Below, piece by piece: positions 19,197-30,167 of a stretch of DNA of 56,337 nucleotides. Position numbers and translations under genes: made by a program. This DNA comes from Nemertoderma westbladi (taxonomy: Eukaryota > Xenacoelomorpha > Nemertodermatida > Nemertodermatidae), in assembly GCA_032718475.1 (NCBI GenBank), contig JAUCBJ010001971.1, positions 1 to 56,337 of the forward strand, written 5' to 3'. The notes beneath the pieces are model-generated. The model saw only the letters and a list, made by a program, of their open reading frames with translations. It had not been told where the DNA came from and did no database searches. The first letter of the stretch is position 1. The number at the start of each line of letters is the position of its first letter.

Positions 19197-22100
19197 GTGA
19201 AACAAAAGCATAACATTGGTATTATTTAGTGTGAAACAAAAGCATAACACTGGTATTATTTAGTGTGAAACATAGAGCATAATACTGGTATTATTTAGTG
19301 TGAAACATAGAGCATAATACTGGTATTATTTAGTGTGACATAGAGCATAATACTGGTATTATTTAGTGTGAAACAAAAGTATAACATTGGTATTATTTAG
19401 TGTGAAACATAGAGCATAATACTGGTATTATTTAGTGTGAAACATAGAGCATAATACTGGTATTATTTAGTGTGAAAAAAAAGCATAACACTAGTATTAT
19501 TTAGTGTGAAACATAGAGCATAACACTGGTATTATTTAGTGTGAAACATAGAGCATAAATTTAGTGTGACATAGAGCATAATACTGGTATTATTTAGTGT
19601 GACATAGAGCATAATACTGGTATTATTTAGTGTGACATAGAGCGGTATTATTTAGTGTGACATAGAGCATAATACTGGTATTATTTAGTGTGAAACATAG
19701 AGCATAAATTTAGTGTGACATAGAGCATAATACTGGTATTATTTAGTGTGAAACATAGAGCATAAATTTAGTGTGACATAGAGCATAATACTGGTATTAT
19801 TTAGTGTGACATAGAGCATAATACTGGTATTATTTAGTGTGACATAGAGCGGTATTATTTAGTGTGACATAGAGCATAATACTGGTATTATTTAGTGTGA
19901 AACATAGAGCATAAATTTAGTGTGACATACAGCATAATACTGGTATTATTTAGTGTGACATAGAGCGGTATTATTTAGTGTGACATAGAGCATAATACTG
20001 GTATTATTTAGTGTGAAACATAGAGCATAAATTTAGTGTGACATAGAGCATAATACTGGTATTATTTAGTGTGAAACATAGAGCATAAAGTTAGTGTGAC
20101 ATAGAGCATAATACTGGTATTATTTAGTGTGACATAGAGCATAATACCATAATACTGGTATTATTTAGTGTGACATATAGCATAATACTGGTATTATTTA
20201 GTGTGACATAGAGCGGTATTATTTAGTGTGATATAGAGCATAATACTGGTATTATTTAGTGTAAACATAGAGCATAATACTGGTATTATTTAGTGTGAAA
20301 CAGAGAGCATAATACTGGTATTATTTAGTGTGAAACATAGAGCATAATACTGGTATTATTTAGTGTGAAACATAGAGCATAAATTTAGTGTGACATAGAG
20401 CATAATACTGGTATTATTTAGTGTGACATATAGCATAATACTGGTATTATTTAGTGTGACATATAGCGGTATTATTTAGTGTGATATAGAGCATAATACT
20501 GGTATTATTTAGTGTGAAACATAGAGCATAATACTGGTATTATTTAGTGTGAAACATAGAGCATAATACTTGTATTATTTAGTGTGGTATTATTTAGTGT
20601 GAAACATAGAGCATAATACTGGTATTATTTAGTGTGAAACATAGAGCATAATACTGGTATTATTTAGTGTGAAACATAGAGCATAATACTGGTATTATTT
20701 AGTGTGAAACATAGAGCATAGATTTAGTGTGACATAGAACATAATACTGGTATTATTTAGTGTGAAACATAGAGCATAATACTGGTATTATTTAGTGTGA
20801 CATAGAGCATAATACTGGTATTATTTAGTGTGAAACAAAAGTATAACATTGGTATTATTTAGTGTGAAACATAGAGCATAATACTGGTATTATTTAGTGT
20901 GAAACATAGAGCATAATACTGGTATTATTTAGTGTGAAAAAAAAGCATAACACTAGTATTATTTAGTGTGAAACATAGAGCATAACACTGGTATTATTTA
21001 GTGTGAAACATAGAGCATAAATTTAGTGTGACATAGAGCATAATACTGGTATTATTTAGTGTGACATAGAGCATAATACTGGTATTATTTAGTGTGACAT
21101 AGAGCGGTATTATTTAGTGTGACATAGAGCATAATACTGGTATTATTTAGTGTGAAACATAGAGCATAAATTTAGTGTGACATAGAGCATAATACTGGTA
21201 TTATTTAGTGTGAAACATAGAGCATAAATTTAGTGTGACATAGAGCATAATACTGGTATTATTTAGTGTGACATAGAGCATAATACTGGTATTATTTAGT
21301 GTGACATAGAGCGGTATTATTTAGTGTGACATAGAGCATAATACTGGTATTATTTAGTGTGAAACATAGAGCATAAATTTAGTGTGACATACAGCATAAT
21401 ACTGGTATTATTTAGTGTGACATAGAGCGGTATTATTTAGTGTGACATAGAGCATAATACTGGTATTATTTAGTGTGAAACATAGAGCATAAATTTAGTG
21501 TGACATAGAGCATAATACTGGTATTATTTAGTGTGAAACATAGAGCATAAAGTTAGTGTGACATAGAGCATAATACTGGTATTATTTAGTGTGACATAGA
21601 GCATAATACCATAATACTGGTATTATTTAGTGTGACATATAGCATAATACTGGTATTATTTAGTGTGACATAGAGCGGTATTATTTAGTGTGATATAGAG
21701 CATAATACTGGTATTATTTAGTGTAAACATAGAGCATAATACTGGTATTATTTAGTGTGAAACAGAGAGCATAATACTGGTATTATTTAGTGTGAAACAT
21801 AGAGCATAATACTGGTATTATTTAGTGTGAAACATAGAGCATAAATTTAGTGTGACATAGAGCATAATACTGGTATTATTTAGTGTGACATATAGCATAA
21901 TACTGGTATTATTTAGTGTGACATATAGCGGTATTATTTAGTGTGATATAGAGCATAATACTGGTATTATTTAGTGTGAAACATAGAGCATAATACTGGT
22001 ATTATTTAGTGTGAAACATAGAGCATAATACTTGTATTATTTAGTGTGGTATTATTTAGTGTGAAACATAGAGCATAATACTGGTATTATTTAGTGTGAA

Positions 22101-24328
22101 ACATAGAGCATAATACTGGTATTATTTAGTGTGAAACATAGAGCATAGATTTAGTGTGACATAGAACATAATACTGGTATTATTTAGTGTGACATAGAGC
22201 ATAATACTGGTATTATTTAGTGTGACATAGAGCGGTATTATTTAGTGTGATATAGAGCATAGTACTGGTATTATTTAGTGTGACATAGAGCATAATACTG
22301 GTATTATTTAGTGTGACATAGAGCATAATACTGGTATTATTTAGTGTGACATAGAGCGGTATTATTTAGTGTGATATAGAGCATAATACTGGTATTATTT
22401 AGTGTGAAACATAGAGCATAATACTGGTATTATTTAGTGTGGAACATAGAGCATAATACTGGTATTATTTAGTGTGACATAGAGCATAATACTGGTATTA
22501 TCTAGTGTGACATCGAGCATAATACTGGTATTATTTAGTGTGACATAGAGCATAATACTGGTATTATCTAGTGTGACATAGAGCATAATACTGGTATTAT
22601 TTAGTTTAGTGTGACATAGAGCATAATACTGGTATTATTTAGTGTGACATAGAGCGGTATTATTTAGTGTGACATAGAGCATAATACTGGTATTATTTAG
22701 TTTAGTGTGACATAGAGCATAATACTGGTATTATTTAGTGTGACATAGAGCGGTATTATTTAGTGTGACATAGAGCATAATACTGGTATTATTTAGTTTA
22801 GTGTGACATAGAGCATAATACTGGTATTATTTAGTGTGACATAGAGCGGTATTATTTAGTGTGACATAGAGCATAATACTGGTATTATTTAGTTTAGTGT
22901 GACATAGAGCATAATACTGGTATTATTTAGTGTGACATAGAGCGGTATTATTTAGTGTGACATAGAGCATAATACTGGTATTATTTAGTGTGAAACATAG
23001 AGCATAATACTAGTATTATTTAGTGTGTCATAGAGCATAATACTGGTATTATTTAGTGTGACATAGAGCGGTATTATTTAGTGTGACATATTAGAGCATA
23101 ATACTGGTATTATTTAGTGCGAAACATAGAGCATAATACTGGTATTATTTAGTGTGACATATAGCACAATACTGGTATTATTTAGTGTGACATAGAGCGG
23201 TATTATTTAGTGTGATATAGAGCATAATACTGGTATTATTTAGTGTAAACATAGAGCATAATACTGGTATTATTTAGTGTGAAACAGAGTGCATAATACT
23301 GGTCTTATTTAGTGTGAAACATAGAGCATAATACTGGTATTATTTAGTGTGAAACATAGAGCATAAATTTAGTGTGACATAGAGCATAATACTGGTATTA
23401 TTTAGAGTGACATATAGCATAATACTGGTATTATTTAGTGTGACATATAGCGGTATTATTTAGTGTGATATAGAGCATAATACTGGTATTATTTAGTGTG
23501 AAACATAGAGCATAATACTGGTATTATTTAGTATGAAACATAGAGCATAATACTGGTATTATTTAGTGTGAAACATAGAGCATAATACTGGTATTATTTA
23601 GTGTGAAACATAGAGCATAAATTTAGTGTGACATAGAGCATAATACTGGTATTATTTAGTGTGAAACATAGAGCATAATACTGGTATTATTTAGTGTGAA
23701 TCATAGAGCATAATACTGGTATTATTTAGTTTGAAACATAGAGCATAAATTTAGTGTGACATAGAGCATAATACTGGTATTATTTAGTGTGACATAGAGC
23801 ATAATACTGGTATTATTTAGTGTGACATAGAGCGGTATTATTTAGTGTGATATAGAGCATAATACTGGTATTATTTAGTGTGACATAGAGCATAATACTG
23901 GTATTATTTAGTGTGACATAGAGCATAATACTGGTATTATTTAGTGTGACATAGAGCGGTATTATTTAGTGTGATATAGAGCATAATACTGGTATTATTT
24001 AGTGTGAAACATAGAGCATAATACTGGTATTATTTAGTGTGGAACATAGAGCATAATACTGGTATTATTTAGTGTGACATAGAGCATAATACTGGTATTA
24101 TCTAGTGTGACATAGAGCATAATACTGGTATTATTTAGTTTAGTGTGACATAGAGCATAATACTGGTATTATTTAGTGTGACATAGAGCGGTATTATTTA
24201 GTGTGACATAGAGCATAATACTGGTATTATTTAGTGTGAAACATAGAGCATAATACTGGTATTATTTAGTGTGAAACATAGAGCATAATACTGGTATTAT
24301 TTAGTGTGGAACATTGAGCATAATACTG
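19191..24328 (+). repeat. Minisatellite array C, first part, ~24-35-bp units
   Basis: About 150 units of types such as TTTAGTGTGAAACATAGAGC then ATAATACTGGTATTA (35 bp), a GACATAGAGC form two bases shorter, and truncated forms (GACATAGAGCGGTATTATT, GCATAAATTTAGTG). The first units, with AAACAAAAGCATAACA, adjoin the splice donor. A higher-order repeat is present: unusual units recur exactly 1462 bp apart (AAAAAAAAGCATAACACTAG near 19475 and 20937, GCATAATACCATAATACTGG at 20139 and 21601, GTGTAAACATAG at 20259 and 21721). A more diverged third round follows near 23243. No coding content. Confidence 0.97.
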
Positions 24329-24423
24329 CTCTGCTAATTTTTCTGCTTTGCCTCTATCTGAATTCTGACTTAATGATATACTGCTGTACTTGCACTGTCA
24401 TTTCCGAGTATTTGTAATCGTAA

Positions 24424-25709
24424 TGGCGAGTTCTGTTGCTGGGGATGACGAGAACCTTCATCGTACTACCGACCATAGTGATTCTGGTCCTACGATCATT
24501 ATTAATGGTGTCCTCTGCTATTCGTGGCATCGTCACAATCACGGCGAGCCCCATAATCACACTATAAAAACTATGAACTGCTGGTCGGACTTCTCATTTA
24601 ATGAGATTGCTTCTGCTCGAGCTGTTCTAATTGATTTGCTACATAATGATAGAAGCGAGTTATATAAGCGTGTGTCTAGGCGCCACACAGGTGATGGCAA
24701 GCGAGAATCCTACATCAAGGATATGCTGGATATATTCGAGTTCAGTGGGTTTGTGGAGCTAAAACCGCGTCCATTATTCGTCGTACACGATTTCTCCTTA
24801 CTTCCTCCCATCTTACCTGACAGCATCCGGCTGGCATCCACGATATCGGATGTTGATACTATCAAATCAAGATTATCTGCTCTTGAAAACCGACTACCTG
24901 GTTTGTCTGCCGTTATTTCGAATACTTCCTCTCCGCTGACCGCCCCGCTGAACTGGTCTGATGAAGTCGAGTTGGTGGAAATCGAATCGGATGCTACCAA
25001 GATATCTGAGGATGCAACCGAGATATCTGAGGTAGCGACTGAGCAGGATTCTGATCGAGCAGAACCAATAGGTGATCTAAACTTTGCTGCGGCTGTAGTT
25101 GGGGTTGCTCGAGATTCTCAGTCTGGTCCTAATACTGGAACTAGAAAACGATACTCTGTGCGCCTGGTAAATCGCCAACTTGGAGGGAGTTCTACTCCCA
25201 TCCAAGGGGGTGACGGGTTTACTACTGTGCCATCTAAGAAACGCAATAAACGTAATAAACGCAAAGCGGAACCAACAGAGGCGTCTAAGAATGCTCAAGG
25301 ACTTGAACCACGGAGAACTCATAGTTCCGATCCTCCAACGATAAATATTGGGACCAAATCCTCGCGTCGGTGGAATCCTCCACTGGTCGGTACGGGATCA
25401 TCATCCACGCTGCGCGGGATTGCTCCTATGAGTAAAGTTTTCGTATCACGATTGGATCCAAACCACTCAGTCTCTGAAATTGAATTTTATGTGAAATCAA
25501 CTTTCGACATTGCAGTAGATTCAATCAAGAACATTGCTCCTCAACACTCGTCCTATAGTTCGTTTCTTATAACTTGCAAGCAAGAGGATGCAGAAAAACT
25601 GGTACTCCCTGAAAATATGTCCCTATGGCCTGGCTCCTGCTTAGTTAAGCTATGGGAACATCGCGATAAACGACGTTCAGCGACTACTGCAACTTCCAAA
25701 CAAACATAA
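24424..25709 (+). CDS. LINE ORF1 protein
   Basis: I take ATG 24424 (MASSVAGDDENLHRT), because it lies closer to the start of charged, protein-like sequence than the earlier in-frame ATG at 24390. Both are possible. The N-terminal half includes NCWSDFSFNEIASA and a segment around SDVDTIKSRLSALENRLP that looks like a short coiled coil. A basic stretch follows (KKRNKRNKRKAEP). The C-terminal region, from KVFVSRLDPNHSVSEIEF to WPGSCLVKLWEH, resembles the RRM-like fold common in ORF1 proteins of CR1/L2-type LINEs. It would bind the element RNA. It stops two bases before the ORF2 start codon, so ORF2 is probably reached by reinitiation. Confidence 0.8.
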
Positions 25710-25711
25710 AC

Positions 25712-28555
25712 ATGAAGATAGCATCGTACAACACAAACTCAGTTCGTACGGCATCCAGCCTCCATGTTATTAACAAACTTATGGATGACTGTGATGTGCT
25801 TCTTATTCAGGAACACATGCTTCCCAAGCAGAATCTAAACTTTGTAGACTCTATCAATGTTAACTTCAGCGGATTTGGAAACTCTCCAGTTAACTTATCA
25901 GACAGACTCCTAATTGGTAGACCTCATGGTGGGCTGGGAATCCTATGGAGGAAAACTTGCGGAAATATTGTTAAGATAATAGACTCCTCTGACACACGAC
26001 TGCTGGTCTCCATGTTAACGCTGGCGCCGGATATATCAATCCTGCTGGTCAATGTGTACTTTCCCTATGAATGTGCGGACAATCAGGATGAATATTTAGA
26101 ATGTCTCGGCAAACTCGAATCGATTATTGAAACATCCAGCAGCAATTACATATTGTGTTTGGGTGACTTCAATTCCGCTCCAAACCGCAACTTCTATACT
26201 TCTTTAATGGAAATGTGTGATGAAGCGGCCATACAGATATTAGATGTGGATATGTTACCTCCCGATACCTACACGTACGTCAGCCCATGCTATTCAGCTA
26301 CTTCTTGGTTGGATCACTGCTTGGTTTCGAGAGATGCTAAGTCACTGGTTAGTGATATATCTGTAGAATATGGTCTATCAATATCGGATCATTTACCGCT
26401 AATAATCACTGTCAAACCTCCTGCGCCATCAGATAGTGGAGCACCGACAAAAACTGGAACTCCAAATCCGGCGAGCTCATGCCCCAATAATGAGAGGCCG
26501 TGTTGGTCAAAGGCTACTGATAAAGATAAACTTGCCTATGCTGATAAGTGCGATGAGCTTCTGCGGAAAGTATCAGTTCCATGGTCTGCCATCAATTGCA
26601 CTACTACAAACTGTTCACAACACACTGCCAACATTGATAAATTTTACAATGATATAGTGAATGCTATGCGGTCTGCAGACTCTAACACAATTCCCCAAAC
26701 CAATAATCTTCGAGATAACAACGCAGGCTGCACTAAACACATTCCTGGTTGGAACGAGATGGTTCGTTCCAAGTATTCTCATTCAAGGGAGCTGTTTTTG
26801 CTGTGGCGACAACTTGGAAGTCCGAAGTCTGGATTGCTGCACCAACAGGTTCTCAAGGCGAAGGCGCAGTTTAAGCTGGCACTCCGTCAGTGTAGAAAAG
26901 CAGAGTCTCAGACTCGATCCAACCGTCTAGCTGAGTCATTATCGAGCGAAGACAGCAAGAAATTCTGGAATAATGTTAAATCTCAGTCGACCACACGTTC
27001 TACACCGCCTAACTCGGTGGATGATGCAGTTGGATCCGCTGAAGTATGTGGGATGTGGGCCAACAAATAAGAATCTATATTTAATTCAGTTAAACCGGAT
27101 CAGTCACCCGACTCGGAACGGGTATATGCTGCAGTTTCCAATGTGCAATTTAGTATTGATATGCTTGTGTCTCCTAAAGAAATTACTACCGCTATCAATG
27201 AGCTAAAGTTAGATAAGGCGGCAGGACATGATTTTATTTATTCTGAGCACATTTTATATTCATCTAATCGTCTTAATATTTATATTAGTTTTTTATTTTC
27301 TTGTTTTTTTATACATGGTTTTTTACCTTCCAATTTGATGCGTTCTAATATCTTGCCGGTATTGAAAGATAGGAATGGTAGTGTTATCGAATCTAATAAT
27401 TACCGTCCCATTGCTTTGGCAACGATTCTCGGTAAGCTATTGGAAATCGTAATATTACAGCGAATTGAAAATCTCATTACAACAACCGATAACCAGTTTG
27501 GTTATAAACGTGGGACCGGCACGGAGTTGTGTATATTTACAATTAAGGAATTAATTAATTATTATTTAAGGAATGGCTCCAACGTATATATTTGTTTCTT
27601 GGACGCTTCAAAGGCTTTCGATAAGATCAATCATACCAAACTATTTAGTAAACTTTTACTTAGAGGGGTACCAAACTATATTTTACGTGTGATCCATTTT
27701 TGGTATACTAATCAGTCAATGGTTATATTATGGGATGGTTATATGTCTAATCCATTTGGCTGCTCCAACGGAACTAGACAGGGAAGCATATTGGCTCCTT
27801 ACTTCTTCAATCTATATAATGATAAATTAAGTGTACAATTATCTAGCTGTGGGCTCGGCGCACGACTTGGATATGTAGCTGTCAATCATTATTTTTATGC
27901 GGATGATATATGTCTTATATCTACGTCGCCTAGTGCCTTACAATCACTTGTTGACATTTGTTCTGATTATGCGTATTGCAACTCCATTACATTTAATGCT
28001 AAGAAATCTAAATGTATATTTTTACACAGTTCTCACCGTTTAACAATTTATAATACAATGATCGTATTGGACGGGGTTGTGCTTGAATGTGTTCCTAAAT
28101 ATAAATATCTCGGTCACTATATCACATCTGATTTCTCGGATGATACTGATATTAGGAACCAAACTAGATCTTTTTACGCACGTGCTAATTTGCTTATTAG
28201 GACCTTCAGTAACTGCTCTCCCCATGTGAAGCTACAATTGTTTATTTCTTATTGCTCTAATGTTTATTGTAATGCTCTTTGGGCTGACAGCTATTTTTGT
28301 GAGTCAACTCTTAATCGATTAAATGTAGCGTATAACAACACAGTGCGACGTTTATTTGGTTTTAAACGCGATGACAGTGCTAGTGGTATGCTGGTCTCCC
28401 TTGGCCTTAAATCAATTGTACATATCCGACGCTTTTCACTATTTAGTTTATTTAATCGTGTAGCCAACTCGCAAAATTCTATTTTAATTAATATTAGCTG
28501 TATATGTTTTAACGTGTCTCAGGTATACGATAGTTACCTGAGATGCCGAATTTAA
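25712..28555 (+). pseudogene. LINE ORF2 (endonuclease-reverse transcriptase), one in-frame stop
   Basis: Starts MKIASYNTNSVRTASS, an apurinic-type endonuclease N-terminus. The endonuclease continues with LLIQEHMLP, the GRPHGGLGILWR motif, LCLGDFNSAP and SISDHLPL. A TAA at 27068-27070 stops the frame after GMWANK. The same frame then continues without further stops to 28555 and contains the reverse transcriptase: NYRPIALATILGKLLE, FGYKRGTGTELCIF, FLDASKAFDKINH, GTRQGSILAPYFFN and the YADD active site at 27896-27907. The C-terminal region is present. A single substitution is the only visible break, so the copy is young. Closest by motif to the CR1/L2/Rex1 group. The exact clade needs a tree. 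Confidence 0.88.
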
Positions 28556-28676
28556 ATTAACTTGTACCCTCTCTTTTTATTGTCTTTTTTAGTATAGTTT
28601 TAATTTGTAAATATAGTGTAATGTGCTCTATGGATATTTTAATATTAATATTCGGATTAAATGAGAAATAAATAAA

Positions 28677-29050
28677 CTGGTATTATTTAGTGTGAAACAT
28701 AGAGCATAATACTGGTATTATTTAGTTTAGTGTGACATAGAGCATAATACTGGTATTATTTAGTGTGACATAGAGCGGTATTATTTAGTGTGACATAGAG
28801 CATAATACTGGTATTATTTAGTGTGAAACATAGAGCATAATACTGGTATTATTTAGTGTGAAACATAGAGCATAAAGTTAGTGTGAAACATAGAGCATAA
28901 TACTGGTATTATTTAGTGTGAAGCATAGAGCACAATACTGGTATTGTTTAGTGTGAAACATAGAGCATAATACTGGTATTATTTAGTGTGAAACATAGAG
29001 CATAAAGTTAGTGTGAAACATAGAGCATAATACTGGTATTATTTAGTGCG
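28677..29050 (+). repeat. Minisatellite array C, second part
   Basis: About 11 more units of the same family (TGGTATTATTTAGTGTGAAAC, GCATAAAGTTAGTGTGAAAC), separated from the first part only by the LINE. The final unit decays to TTTAGTGCGAAATGGGGG. Confidence 0.95.
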
Positions 29051-29314
29051 AAATGGGGGTTATGTTGCAAAGTAATTATTTATGACAAAAGAACCCGAAA
29101 ACCTGCCATGCGGAATAATCTTCTTATAAAAGGTATTATAGCTTTGGGATTAATAACGCCATCAGGAAATCATATACCAGAGAAAATAATAATACTATTT
29201 TTTTTAGTAATCTATAAAATTTGATTAATTTCATTTCACATTAACATGTGTGATTAAAAGATTACCAAGAGTTCGTGTCATTAAGATAAACTTATTTATA
29301 CCAGGCTAGTTATT
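29051..29314 (+). other. Unique AT-rich intron sequence
   Basis: No gene, repeat or conserved motif recognised. It separates array C from RTE copy 2. Confidence 0.5.
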
Positions 29315-29344
29315 ATAGGGCAAACAACACCATTTTATTCTTAT
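29315..29344 (+). repeat. Target-site duplication, left (RTE copy 2)
   Basis: ATAGGGCAAACAACACCATT followed by TTATTCTTAT. It is matched at 33503-33531 apart from one T missing in a T run. Confidence 0.88.
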
Positions 29345-29346
29345 AT

Positions 29347-29892
29347 ACCGCCTTATTGTGGCCAAGGTAAGACTTAGTCTGCGTGCTAGCAGAACAACGA
29401 AATCTGCCTTGCCGCGGCATGACTGGTGACTGGTCCTCTCTGTTGCAACAGCCAAGTTTGAGATCCAGCTTCACACTACAGCTGAGCAACAGGTATGAGG
29501 TTCTTGCCTCTGAGGCGGCAGATCACTGTGAGGGCTATACTGCCTTCACAGAGGCAGTTAAGTTAGCAGCTGCTGAAACAGTTCCTGTATACCCTCGAAA
29601 CAGGAAACGGGCCCCCTGGACTGACAACAAAATTCAGAAGTGCCGAAATGACCTCTACAAGGCGCAGAAAGAGTCCCGACTCAAACAGACTACAGCGTCC
29701 AAGAATGCAGTTAAGGCTACATCTAGGTCCCTGAACAGGCAGTACTCTGTTAATTTACAAGAGCTAATAAACCAACAGGTTGATGCCATCAATGATGCTG
29801 ACGACAGCAGGCAATCATCCCAGGCATGGAGATCGATCAACTTGCTTGCTGGTCGAAAGTGCGAACCAACCACCAAGGTAAAGGCTGAATCA
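29347..29892 (+). repeat. Internal LINE segment duplicated at the 5' end
   Basis: Corresponds to 31252-31790, from the end of the endonuclease domain (LIVAKVRLSLRAS in the full copy) into the linker before the reverse transcriptase (KAQKESRLKQT, YSVNLQELINQQ). The open frame starting at 29383 is this fragment, not a separate gene. Confidence 0.9.
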
Positions 29893-30167
29893 TTAAGGAT
29901 TAATCATTACGGATTAAGGACCCATATACTTGGCTGCAGGGGTATATGGCCTGACCAGGCAGATGGTGATCTACCAATGGCTGGTCAGGAGTAGAGTGTT
30001 CTCATGTCCACTCTGAGAGCACTTCACTGCGACCTGCACCTGGCAGCAAGGGTACAGGGCATGACCCAGCAGATGAGCTGCAACAGCCAATGGTGGGTCA
30101 TGTGCGCCAGAGTAGATATGGGTGATGGGCCTCATATCTGACTGCATTGCGACACCCACCCTGTGGA

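Larger units (their letters stand above)
24329..28676 (+). mobile_element. CR1/L2/Rex1-like LINE inserted in array C
   Basis: A nearly complete two-ORF non-LTR element. It has a short 5' leader, ORF1 (24424-25709), ORF2 with endonuclease and reverse transcriptase (25712-28555), a 3' UTR and the tail GAGAAATAAATAAA, which includes AATAAA. Array C continues directly on both sides: left CATAATACTG, right ACTGGTATTATTTAG. The shared ACTG is a candidate 4-bp target duplication. It is in the same orientation as the insulin-like gene. Confidence 0.92.
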
